Assembly (NCBI GenBank): GCA_023433685.1
Contig: JAEYUD010000031.1
Location: forward strand, 1 to 25,248
Reading direction: 5' to 3'
From: Bacteroidota bacterium
GTDB taxonomy: Bacteria; Bacteroidota; Ignavibacteria; Ignavibacteriales; Ignavibacteriaceae
Length of the DNA: 25,248 nt
The translations under genes were made by a program, and so were the position numbers. Below the pieces are notes generated by a model. The model saw only the letters and a program-made list of their open reading frames with translations, was not told the origin of the DNA and made no database searches. Positions 8,036-14,000 of the stretch are shown in pieces (within the stretch, counting starts at the first letter, position 1; each line of letters begins with the position of its first letter).

Positions 8036-8043
8036 TAAGTTTG
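8036..8043 (+). promoter_or_regulatory. -7 element of the PepSY-like gene promoter
   Basis: TAAGTTTG is an exact TAnnTTTG match, about 45 bases before the ATG at 8088. There is no TTG 19-21 bases upstream; that region is filled by the 11-bp direct repeats. Confidence 0.65.
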
Positions 8044-8087
8044 AACCGTGTTTAATTTTTTTTCCAACAAATAAACAGAGGTTCAAA

Positions 8088-8516
8088 ATGAGACTGATGA
8101 AATTTGCCGCGGTTATTCTGTTAACAACAACGATGGTCTTTGCACAAGGTGTAAAAGTGCCCAAGGAAGTAACCGCATCGTTCAATAAACATTATCCCGC
8201 GGTAAAGACGGTCGAGTGGAAGAAGCACGGCAAGTCAGAGTTTGAAGCAAAGTTCAAAGAGAACGGCAAGGCTATCACAGTTGATTTCGCCGGAGACGGG
8301 GCAGTACTCGAAACGGAAGTTGAAATAACCTTCGCCGAGTTGCCAAAAACAGTGGACTCATACATAGCCGGACACTACAAAGACTACAAGAAGATCGAGG
8401 CTATCAAGATGACTGATCAAAAAGGTACTGTAACCTTCGAAACCAAGTTGTCGAAGAAGAAAGCAACCGTTAAACTTCTTTTCGACAAAGACGGAAATTT
8501 TCTGAAGACAGCATAA
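8088..8516 (+). CDS. Periplasmic PepSY-like (DUF2874-type) protein
   Basis: A 142-residue exported protein with signal peptide at about 1-20 (hydrophobic core AAVILLTTTMVFA, cleavage near AQ). The mature part has two similar lysine-rich alpha/beta units, one with VPKEVTASFNKHYP then VEWKKHGKSEFEAKF and one with LPKTVDSYIAGHYKDY then TFETKLSKKKATVKLLFDKDG. This is the layout of PepSY-like/BLIP-like proteins common in Bacteroidota. AGAGG lies 6 bases before the ATG. The protein is probably a binding or inhibitory factor; no catalytic residues are seen. The gene follows the two-component operon on the same strand and has its own promoter with a direct repeat. Confidence 0.85.
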   Translation: MRLMKFAAVILLTTTMVFAQGVKVPKEVTASFNKHYPAVKTVEWKKHGKSEFEAKFKENGKAITVDFAGDGAVLETEVEITFAELPKTVDSYIAGHYKDYKKIEAIKMTDQKGTVTFETKLSKKKATVKLLFDKDGNFLKTA

Positions 8517-8551
8517 GAGCTTTTCTCAATACCTTCATGACCTAACCGCCT

Positions 8552-8585
8552 GAGGCTGCCTTAACCGGGTAGCCTCTTCTTTTTT
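8552..8585 (+). terminator. Intrinsic terminator of the PepSY-like gene
   Basis: GAGGCT (8552-8557) pairs with AGCCTC (8571-8576), with an inner CC/GG pairing, followed by TTCTTTTTT. Confidence 0.85.
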
Positions 8586-8619
8586 ATGCTACATTACTCC
8601 AATTCACCGAAAGGTATAA

Positions 8620-8696
8620 ATGCAATCTATTGCATAATTAGGTGAAATTTTACTATATTTGCGCCATGAAAACAGTAATAATGCATTATCGTGCAC
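8620..8696. promoter_or_regulatory. Paired operators flanking the hip promoter
   Basis: A 16-bp perfect palindrome, ATGCAATCTATTGCAT (8620-8635), covers the -33 TTG. A second copy, ATGCATTATCGTGCAC (8681-8696), lies between the promoter and the ATG at 8704. Both fit ATGCAnTnTnnTGCA and are 61 bp apart centre to centre. A 12-bp palindrome ATAATGCATTAT (8678-8689) overlaps the second site. This arrangement fits self-repression by a HipB-type dimer. Confidence 0.6.
8630..8661 (+). promoter_or_regulatory. Promoter of the hip operon
   Basis: TTG (8630-8632), 21 bases, then TATATTTG (8654-8661), matching the Bacteroidota promoter. The expected start is near 8667, between the two operator copies. 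Confidence 0.65.
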
Positions 8697-8703
8697 AATT
8701 GAT

Positions 8704-8913
8704 ATGAACAAGAAAGAAGCCGGTCAAAAGATCCGTGAATTCAGAAAGCATCTGAAGGTGACCCAGAGTGACCTCGCGGGTATTAGCGGGGTCAGCCTGC
8801 GCAACCTGGTCGAGATAGAGGCAGGGAGAGCAAACCCCACTTTCGATGTTCTTGAGAAGCTATGCGAAACCCTTGGGCTTGAGATCAGAATTGAGGTTAA
8901 ACAGCATGAGTGA
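8704..8913 (+). CDS. hipB: Xre-family antitoxin/repressor, HipB-like
   Basis: A 69-residue helix-turn-helix protein (IREFRKHLKVTQSDLAGISG, VSLRNLVEIEAG, TFDVLEKLCETLGLEI), the Cro/C1-type fold of HipB antitoxins. An upstream in-frame TTG at 8659 lies within the promoter's -7 element and cannot be the start, so the ATG at 8704 is chosen. The stop overlaps the next start: ATG 8906-8908 lies inside the last codons. It should repress its operon at the paired ATGCAnTnTnnTGCA sites and neutralise the toxin. Upstream of a HipS-like and a damaged HipT-like gene, this is the B gene of a HipBST-type locus. Confidence 0.9.
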   Translation: MNKKEAGQKIREFRKHLKVTQSDLAGISGVSLRNLVEIEAGRANPTFDVLEKLCETLGLEIRIEVKQHE

Positions 8914-9235
8914 GCAGACAGGTTATGTTTATTTCCGCGACCATTTCGCCGGCACACTCAGAAAAGTGGAGGGGAGATTCTTTTTTGAGTATGATGAAAA
9001 GTATCTCACCGATCCATCAATGCCTTCTATAAGTATAACTCTACCCAAGAGGTTAAAAAAGTTTGAGTCAGACATACTTTTTCCCTTCTTTTATGGTTTA
9101 CTCGCAGAGGGTGAGCTGAAAAAGCTTCAGTGCCGTTTGTTGAAGATTGATGAAAAAGATCATTTCAAACGGTTGCTCGAAACGGCGGGAGAAGACACAA
9201 TTGGCGCGATAACGGTGAAGAAAAATGTTGCCTGA
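8906..9235 (+). CDS. hipS: HipA N-terminal-domain protein, HipS-like
   Basis: A 109-residue protein corresponding to the separate N-terminal subdomain of HipA kinases (FRDHFAGTLRKVEGRFFFEYDEKYL, then SITLPKR and PFFYGLLAEGEL). In HipBST systems this subdomain is a free protein, HipS, which acts as the antitoxin for HipT. The ATG overlaps the hipB stop. The last 11 bases overlap the start of the downstream remnant at 9225. Longer reading from 8846 would overlap hipB heavily and is rejected. The role as antitoxin is by analogy with characterised HipBST loci. Confidence 0.85.
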   Translation: MSEQTGYVYFRDHFAGTLRKVEGRFFFEYDEKYLTDPSMPSISITLPKRLKKFESDILFPFFYGLLAEGELKKLQCRLLKIDEKDHFKRLLETAGEDTIGAITVKKNVA

Positions 9236-9551
9236 CAGATGCCCGTCATGTCTGAAATCCGGGATCCACATCCCGGGGGAGAGTGACATGGCTCTTGAAC
9301 TCTTTAAAGATGAATATATGACTGAGAGCTACCGCGCAGGAAGCAAGCACACAGAAGAAGATTTTCTCGTCTTTGCCACAAGGTGCGGAATAAGTGAAAA
9401 AAGAGCCATACAGCTATATCAGGGATTTCTTTCAAGTCAAGAAAATGTGATCGATCTGGTGAAAAGATCATTCCTCTCTGAAGAAGTAAAAGCCCTTTAC
9501 ATAAACTCATACCTCAACCGCTTCGACCGTCTGAAAAGTCAGGTCAGCTAA
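9225..9551 (+). CDS. HipA/HipT kinase with catalytic core deleted in frame
   Basis: A 108-residue open frame joining the two ends of a HipT-type kinase. The first 10 residues (LPDRCPSCLK) look like the cysteine-containing HipT start. From about residue 17 it continues as the far C-terminus (ESDMALELF, HTEEDFLVFATRCGISEKRA, LVKRSFLSEEVKALYINSYLNRF), which closes Bacteroidota HipA proteins. Intact proteins are about 300 residues, so roughly 200 are missing, including the ATP-binding loop and catalytic and metal-binding residues. There are no stops or frameshifts. A perfect hairpin, CCGGGAT (9259-9265) and ATCCCGG (9270-9276), sits at the junction. The product cannot be a kinase; it may be decay, or a kept fragment that binds HipS or HipB. 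An assembly artefact is possible. Confidence 0.75.
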   Translation: MLPDRCPSCLKSGIHIPGESDMALELFKDEYMTESYRAGSKHTEEDFLVFATRCGISEKRAIQLYQGFLSSQENVIDLVKRSFLSEEVKALYINSYLNRFDRLKSQVS

Positions 9552-9587
9552 TAACTCATCGCTAACAGCCAATTCAGCCGCGGCGGA

Positions 9588-9620
9588 TCACCACTCACAA
9601 CTCACCACTCACTACTACTC
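9588..9620. repeat. Degenerate ACTCACCACTCACTACT array
   Basis: A short run of 8-10-base units built on CACTCAC and CACTACT fills the end of the gap between the convergent hipT remnant and cytosine deaminase genes. It runs across the TAG stop of the deaminase (9615-9617). A larger relative of the same repeat family, in both orientations, is at 11896-12023. Confidence 0.7.
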
Positions 9621-10067
9621 TTCCCCAATATCCTCGTTCCAGACCCCGGGGTTGCGGGTGATATAGTCTTTAAGCATATCGATGCACTCCCGCGAGTTCA
9701 AATCGATCACTTCGATTCCAGCTTCACGGAGCCACTTCACGCCTCCGTCGAAATTGACGGATTCACCCACCACCACTTTGTTGAAGTTGAACTGTCGCGC
9801 GAGTCCGGAGCAATACCAGCAAGGGGCGAGGGTGGTAACCAGGATTTTATCGCGGTAGGTCCGCTGTCTTCCGGCCTTTCTGAAGGCATCGGTTTCCCCG
9901 TGTATCGAGGGGTCATCCTCCTGAATCCGGCGGTTGTGCCCGCGGCTGACAAGGTTTCCCTCCAGGTCAAAGATAGCGCCGCCTATTGGGATACCCCCTT
10001 CTGAGAGTCCCGTTTTTGCTTCTTCAATTGCAACAAGCAACATTTCCTCGTAAGAATTGGCTTTCAT
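9615..10067 (-). CDS. Cytosine deaminase, yeast Fcy1 type
   Basis: A 150-residue zinc hydrolase expected to convert cytosine to uracil. Zinc-site motifs are HGE (His56, catalytic Glu58) and PCWYC (Cys83, Cys86). The match to the yeast-type enzyme extends beyond the motifs: EGGIPIGGAI near the start, GHNRR, VVGESVNFDGG, and the end NPGVWNEDIGE, which resembles the distinctive C-terminus of yeast cytosine deaminase. Bacterial CodA is an unrelated amidohydrolase. GGAG lies 7 bases before the ATG. The stop codon falls inside a short repeat array. It is divergent from the nitroreductase. Guanine or another nucleobase as substrate is possible but less likely. Confidence 0.85.
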   Translation of the reverse strand: MKANSYEEMLLVAIEEAKTGLSEGGIPIGGAIFDLEGNLVSRGHNRRIQEDDPSIHGETDAFRKAGRQRTYRDKILVTTLAPCWYCSGLARQFNFNKVVVGESVNFDGGVKWLREAGIEVIDLNSRECIDMLKDYITRNPGVWNEDIGEE

Positions 10068-10236
10068 TATTGATCTCCGGTCCGTATGAAATTCGAAATT
10101 GCCCGCAAATTAATGAAAAATTAAATGATCAGCAAAAACGAATAATTCAGCCTTCCCAGAACTATTTGAGGGATGAAAGAATTTAGAAATCACCACCATA
10201 AAAAAGCGAACCGTTCATTTTTAGAGGAGGTGAAAT

Positions 10237-10263
10237 ATGTTTATGTTTGATCAAACAATTTGA
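10237..10263 (+). CDS. Eight-codon upstream ORF (MFMFDQTI)
   Basis: AGGAGG (10225-10230) lies exactly 6 bases before the ATG at 10237, the strongest Shine-Dalgarno in the window. The frame stops at 10261-10263, 7 bases before the nitroreductase ATG at 10271, which itself has no good Shine-Dalgarno. A short leader peptide coupled to the nitroreductase is the simplest reading. Alternatively the SD serves the in-frame TTG at 10247, but 16 bases of spacing is too long. Confidence 0.5.
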   Translation: MFMFDQTI

Positions 10264-10270
10264 GAAAATT

Positions 10271-10900
10271 ATGGATATCAGAGAAGCAATAGAAAGACGC
10301 CGGAGTGTAAGACACTTCAGACCTGAAAGAATACCCCTTGATGATATTAGAGAAATGGTGCGGCTGGCCGGGCTTGCCCCAAGCATAAACAACGCGCAGC
10401 TTTGGAAGTTCACCGCGGTTACGAATCAGGAAGTGATAACGAAAATGTCGGACATCGTAAACCAGAAGATAGCTGATCTGCTTAATTCAGGTACCGACAA
10501 AAAAGGTGAAAAGATAAAAACCACGGTTTCCCATTTTTCCACCGTGTTTACAGATGCACCCGCTGTTATAGCTGTTCAGATGCGCCCCTACGACGCTGTT
10601 GTTGATACGATTCTGGAGGCTTCAGGGCTGACCCACGAAGAAATGAACAAGATGCGAAACTACCCTGACATTCAGAGTATCGGTGCCTCGATCGAAAATA
10701 TCATGCTTGCCGCCACCGGAATGGGTTACGGCTGCTGCTGGCTTACCGGACTGCTTGTCGCGAGGGAAGAACTGGAACCACTTCTTGGTGTTAAGGAGCC
10801 ATACCGGCTTGCTGCCTGTGTGGCGGTCGGAAGACCTCTTGAGATGCTCCCGGCGAGGGAGAAACTCCCTCTCGAATCGATCTTTGAGGTAATAGAATAG
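10271..10900 (+). CDS. Nitroreductase-family FMN oxidoreductase
   Basis: A 209-residue flavoprotein. FMN-binding landmarks are RRRSVRHF near the start, APSINNAQLWKF at about 37-48, and the glycine-rich GASIENIMLAATGMGYGCCWLTG-type segment in the second half (about 138-160). Family members reduce nitroaromatics, quinones or other acceptors with NAD(P)H; the natural substrate cannot be told. An upstream in-frame TTG (10247) would add 8 residues, but nitroreductases usually start MDIREAI, so 10271 is chosen. Translation is probably coupled to the upstream 8-codon ORF. The CGGAT repeat element starts 8 bases after the stop. Confidence 0.9.
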   Translation: MDIREAIERRRSVRHFRPERIPLDDIREMVRLAGLAPSINNAQLWKFTAVTNQEVITKMSDIVNQKIADLLNSGTDKKGEKIKTTVSHFSTVFTDAPAVIAVQMRPYDAVVDTILEASGLTHEEMNKMRNYPDIQSIGASIENIMLAATGMGYGCCWLTGLLVAREELEPLLGVKEPYRLAACVAVGRPLEMLPAREKLPLESIFEVIE

Positions 10901-10907
10901 TTTTTTA

Positions 10908-11000
10908 GGACGCGGATACACACGGATGTAGCGGATAAACGCGGAAAATATTTATAATTCCCTCCGCGAAACCCTGTCTTATCAGCGTGAATCCGCGTCC
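10908..11000. repeat. Intergenic CGGAT repeat element with 10-bp terminal inverted repeats
   Basis: GGACGCGGAT (10908-10917) and ATCCGCGTCC (10991-11000) are perfect inverted ends. Inside, CGGAT or CGGA recurs at 10913, 10923, 10932 and 10942, about every 9-10 bases. The right end lies inside the coding region of the minus-strand CitE-like gene and supplies its last codons (KDADSR) and stop. It sits between convergent genes and may act as a terminator in both directions. Similar CGGAT-rich intergenic repeats are known from many genomes; no transposase is present. Confidence 0.75.
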
Positions 11001-11893
11001 TTTATGTTAACCTTTTGCAGGGTGGTGCGGGCGAGGCGGATGGTTGCAGAGTCGATCATTCTGCCATCAAGTTCCACGGCGGCTTTACCTATAGCGAGTG
11101 CTTTTTCGTGAGCCTGAACAACCCGCAGTGCCCTTTCTATCTCCTCCGGAGAGGGGGAGAAAACCTCATTAATTATCTCTATCTGATCAGGGTGAATAGC
11201 CCACTTCCCATCCACGCCCAAGGCAGCCGCCAGATTCGCGCTTTTTCTTAGACCTTCCGGATCCTTAAAATTGCCGTATGGCGCGTCGATAACCATCAGA
11301 TTCAGGGCTTTCGCGGCAACAACCATTCTTGAAAGCACATAGTGCCACCTGTGTCCGGGGTAGAAATCCTCATTTTCGCCGTGCCCCGAAATCGAATAAA
11401 GTTTCGCGCCGATCGCGGAAGAGAAATCGGCTATCCCAAAAACAAGTGAAATATTCCGGCTGGAGGCCCCGGCAATTGCTGAGACATTCTCAAGCCCTTG
11501 AGGGTCTTCGATCGAGGGTTCGAGCGCGATTTTTGTGGTGATCCCATGTTCATCTTCGAGGGATTCGAGTAGCTTCTCAACGAAGTGGATATCGGTCGGG
11601 GAAAAAACCTTGGGGATTACTATAGAGCTAATTTTCCCTCCGCACTCCGGAATTATCTCAATTATATCTTTGTAAGCGAAGCGGTTGCCCGGTTGGTTTA
11701 TCCTTAATGAGATGAGTTTGTTCCCCCAGTCCAGGGAGTTAACCGAGTTGACAACAATTTGTCTCGCGGTTTCCTTTTCAGAGAGTGGAACGCTGTCTTC
11801 AAGGTCGAGCATCACCACATCGGAGGCTGATGAAGCAGCTTTAATGTGCATTTTGGCGATGTGCCCGGGTACGGAGAGGATTGATCTTTTCAT
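10982..11893 (-). CDS. CitE-like / malyl-CoA lyase-family protein (HpcH/HpaI fold)
   Basis: A 303-residue TIM-barrel lyase. Landmarks: RSILSVPG at 3-10, DLEDSVP at 30-36, Arg64 in LRINQPG (CoA/acyl binding), metal-ligand Glu in IALEPSIED (about 125), and Asp156 in FGIADF. KWAIHPDQI near residue 230 is typical of the family. Members cleave or form malyl-CoA, citramalyl-CoA or citryl-CoA, or act as malyl-CoA thioesterases; citrate lyase partners CitD/CitF are absent here, which favours a stand-alone enzyme. The last six codons and stop lie in the CGGAT repeat. Directly upstream of the ATG is the AGTAGTGAG array with no Shine-Dalgarno, so translation may depend on the upstream glycosyltransferase or be weak. 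Confidence 0.85.
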   Translation of the reverse strand: MKRSILSVPGHIAKMHIKAASSASDVVMLDLEDSVPLSEKETARQIVVNSVNSLDWGNKLISLRINQPGNRFAYKDIIEIIPECGGKISSIVIPKVFSPTDIHFVEKLLESLEDEHGITTKIALEPSIEDPQGLENVSAIAGASSRNISLVFGIADFSSAIGAKLYSISGHGENEDFYPGHRWHYVLSRMVVAAKALNLMVIDAPYGNFKDPEGLRKSANLAAALGVDGKWAIHPDQIEIINEVFSPSPEEIERALRVVQAHEKALAIGKAAVELDGRMIDSATIRLARTTLQKVNIKDADSR

Positions 11894-11895
11894 GG

Positions 11896-12023
11896 TCAGT
11901 AGTGAGTTATCAGTAGTGAGTTAAGAGTAGTGAGTAGTGAGTTATTAGCTATGAGTAGTGAGGTCTCTCGCTACTCGCTACTCGCTACTCACCACTCGCT
12001 ACTCGCCACTCACTACTCACCAC
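11896..12023. repeat. AGTAGTGAG inverted array between two minus-strand genes
   Basis: The left half has AGTAGTGAG units (with spacers such as TTATC, TTAAG). The right half has the same unit in reverse complement (CTCGCTACT, CTCACTACT, CTCACCACT). At the centre GAGTAGTGAG (11953-11962) pairs with CTCGCTACTC (11967-11976) around a 4-base loop, with one G-T pair, so the whole array could fold into a long hairpin. It fills nearly all the space between the glycosyltransferase stop and the CitE-like ATG. A shorter relative is at 9588-9620. Confidence 0.8.
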
Positions 12024-12029
12024 CGAAAC

Positions 12030-13487
12030 CTATTTTTTAAGTCTCGCTTTCAACTCAAATGTACGGAGTTTATCCTTGTACCAGTTATGCGCGTTTACCT
12101 GCTGAACGGACAGGGCTGAGTCGGAATTGCCTTCCCATCTTCTGCAAAGATAGACAGGGTGGTAGATCCTGCCAATTCTATACTGCCGTGAAATAGCGAG
12201 ACCGACTCCGTAATCTTCACCGTATGAGACGTTGGGGATCTTTATTTCGCGAAGCACGGGGGTGTAGAAAGCGCGTGGGGCACCGAGTCCATTTATTCTG
12301 AGGGCGTTATTGGGCCCGTTATCATCCGTCCATTCCTTGTGATCGATGATTCCGGGAGGGATCTCTTCAAGCTTGAAGTTTGTCATCTGGTATGTACCGA
12401 TAACCATGGCGCACTTCTCTTTTTTGAAGGTGTCAACCACGGTTTGAAGGGTGTTTTCATTGTTGTAAAGGTCATCGCTGTCGAGCTGAACGGCGAACAT
12501 ACCGCATTTTTCATTATGTACACCGAGGTTCCAGCAACCGCCAATTCCGAGGTCTTTTCTTTCGGGGATCACGTGTATCAAGCGCGGATCTGAAGCGAAC
12601 TCCCTTATCTTTTCAGTAGTACCGTCGGTTGAGTGGTTATCTACAACTATCAGGTTGAACGGAAAGTCGGTTTTCTGATTGAGAACAGAGCCAATAGCAT
12701 CGGCAACAGTTGTAACGCGGTTTCTTACCGGTATTATCACCGAGGCGGTGAATTCAAAATCTGTTTTGGTAAAATCGATACCTTTGAAGTTTTCCGGTGA
12801 GAGGAAAGCGCCGATCTTCTTCAAGTGATTGGTGCATGCCGCCTCCATTTCGATCTGAACGCCACGGTTGCGTGGGTCTACATAATCAAAAAGTTTTTCA
12901 CCCGATCTGCGGGTATCGAACTCGATGGAAGAATAGAGATATTCACCAACCCTTACGAGTTCGCCAAAGCGGGAAACCGCGAGGCGGAGGCTGTAAACTC
13001 CCGCGAATGAGAAATTCTCGTCACTTGTATCTTCAACTGCTTTTTTGGCTATCGCGGTATCAAAAAGCATAAGGTAGCCAAAATTAAAATCGTCACGGAG
13101 GCTGCCTGCCTGATAGTCGATCACAGGATGTGGAGCCGACACTTCCTCTTTAATTTCATAATAATCGGAGTAAACCATGGCTGCCGAAGTTGCGTCCGCA
13201 ACATAGAGCATTCTTTCAAAGCCGAACTGACCCGGTTCGATGATCGTATCCTGTTTGATGTAAGCGAAGTGGGAAGTAGTCGCTGAGCCTACCATCTTGC
13301 TGATCGCGTTTGATGACTGGATCGAGTCGACATTCAGAATTTCGGCGCCTGTGAGGGGTGTGATATCCTCTTTGGTGGTGAGGAGGAATATTTTTTCGAC
13401 CACTCCTGTCGCGTTAAGCGAGTCGATGGTTCTTTTGGTGTGTTCTCCGCCGTTATACGGGAGGAAAACGGTTATTTTTTTACTCAT
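12030..13487 (-). CDS. Family 2 glycosyltransferase with two GT-A-like domains
   Basis: A 485-residue glycosyltransferase. The C-terminal half is a canonical GT2 domain: ASVIIPVRNR at about 248, VVDNHSTDGTTEKI, and the metal/nucleotide-sugar motif DSDD at about 336-339 in VQLDSDDLYN, with a downstream GEDYGVGLAISR acceptor-side motif. The N-terminal half (about 1-240; KITVFLPYNGG, then YIKQDTIIEPG) looks like a second, degenerate GT-A domain without a clear DxD. The start at 13487 has GGAG 8 bases upstream, whereas the longer reading from 13526 has none. A TAACTTTG element lies about 100 bases upstream. The donor and acceptor sugars are unknown; no other surface-polysaccharide genes are nearby. 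Confidence 0.87.
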   Translation of the reverse strand: MSKKITVFLPYNGGEHTKRTIDSLNATGVVEKIFLLTTKEDITPLTGAEILNVDSIQSSNAISKMVGSATTSHFAYIKQDTIIEPGQFGFERMLYVADATSAAMVYSDYYEIKEEVSAPHPVIDYQAGSLRDDFNFGYLMLFDTAIAKKAVEDTSDENFSFAGVYSLRLAVSRFGELVRVGEYLYSSIEFDTRRSGEKLFDYVDPRNRGVQIEMEAACTNHLKKIGAFLSPENFKGIDFTKTDFEFTASVIIPVRNRVTTVADAIGSVLNQKTDFPFNLIVVDNHSTDGTTEKIREFASDPRLIHVIPERKDLGIGGCWNLGVHNEKCGMFAVQLDSDDLYNNENTLQTVVDTFKKEKCAMVIGTYQMTNFKLEEIPPGIIDHKEWTDDNGPNNALRINGLGAPRAFYTPVLREIKIPNVSYGEDYGVGLAISRQYRIGRIYHPVYLCRRWEGNSDSALSVQQVNAHNWYKDKLRTFELKARLKK

Positions 13488-14000
13488 AAATTGATCTCCG
13501 GATTGATGGTCGAAGGCGCGGCTCATGATCAGAAAGAGGAGAGGAAACTGTGCCGGTACCCGCGATGATGATTCTAAAAAACCTGATTACAAAGTTACGA
13601 AATTTTTGGGAAAGGGGTGGCGAGTGATGTGATATAAATGAATATATCTGTATGGTTATTCTGTTTAGATATATGCAAGTCTTGGAACCCGGAAAAGGGT
13701 ACAGGTGCAGGTAAATCTCCGGGGGTCCGGGGGACCGGTACACTTGATATGATCACTGTTGGTCCGGAGTGATAGAAAAGAGGTTTTTTTAATGAGGCGA
13801 GCATTTAGAGTCACCATAGCAGAGTTACCAATCAGGGATTATTCGGCGATCAACACACTGATCGATGGCAGAACCTGTGGTTGACTCGCTGACTACCCCT
13901 TGTAGCCCTGACGTGAACGTGTAAAACCTTGCACGTGCTAAATTCCACACTTGAGAAGCACCCCTGTTATTGCCCAAATTTGCATTAAAAAAAGAGAATT
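13488..14000. other. Long intergenic region between glycosyltransferase and portal gene
   Basis: 513 bases without a supported gene. Apart from the promoter element at 13590-13597 it has a G-rich segment near 13715-13740 and a small hairpin (ACGTG and CACGT) near 13916-13937. A 30-codon frame starting at about 13792 ends at a TGA near 13884 and resembles nothing recognised. It may be the eroded left end of the phage-derived cluster, but no terminase or integrase remnant could be read. Confidence 0.4.
13590..13597 (-). promoter_or_regulatory. -7 element, glycosyltransferase promoter
   Basis: TAACTTTG on the minus strand matches TAnnTTTG. No TTG is found at 19-21 bases upstream. It would give a leader of about 95 bases before the ATG at 13487. 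Confidence 0.4.

Noticed and set aside
8659..8703. N-terminal extension of HipB from a TTG
   Set aside because: The TTG overlaps the -7 promoter element and is upstream of the expected transcription start.
10237..10300. Frameshift in the nitroreductase start
   Set aside because: The family normally begins MDIREAI, as seen at 10271, so a separate short ORF explains the region better than a broken longer gene.
11671..11678. TGTAAGCG half-sites here and near 13259
   Set aside because: Only half of the palindrome is present, and both are inside genes.
11896..12023. Possible CRISPR or origin iterons
   Set aside because: Units are short and degenerate, occur in both orientations, and no spacers, cas or replication genes are nearby.
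13480..13804. Two overlapping minus-strand frames upstream of the glycosyltransferase
   Set aside because: No start signals or family features, unusual composition, and they overlap each other and the likely promoter.
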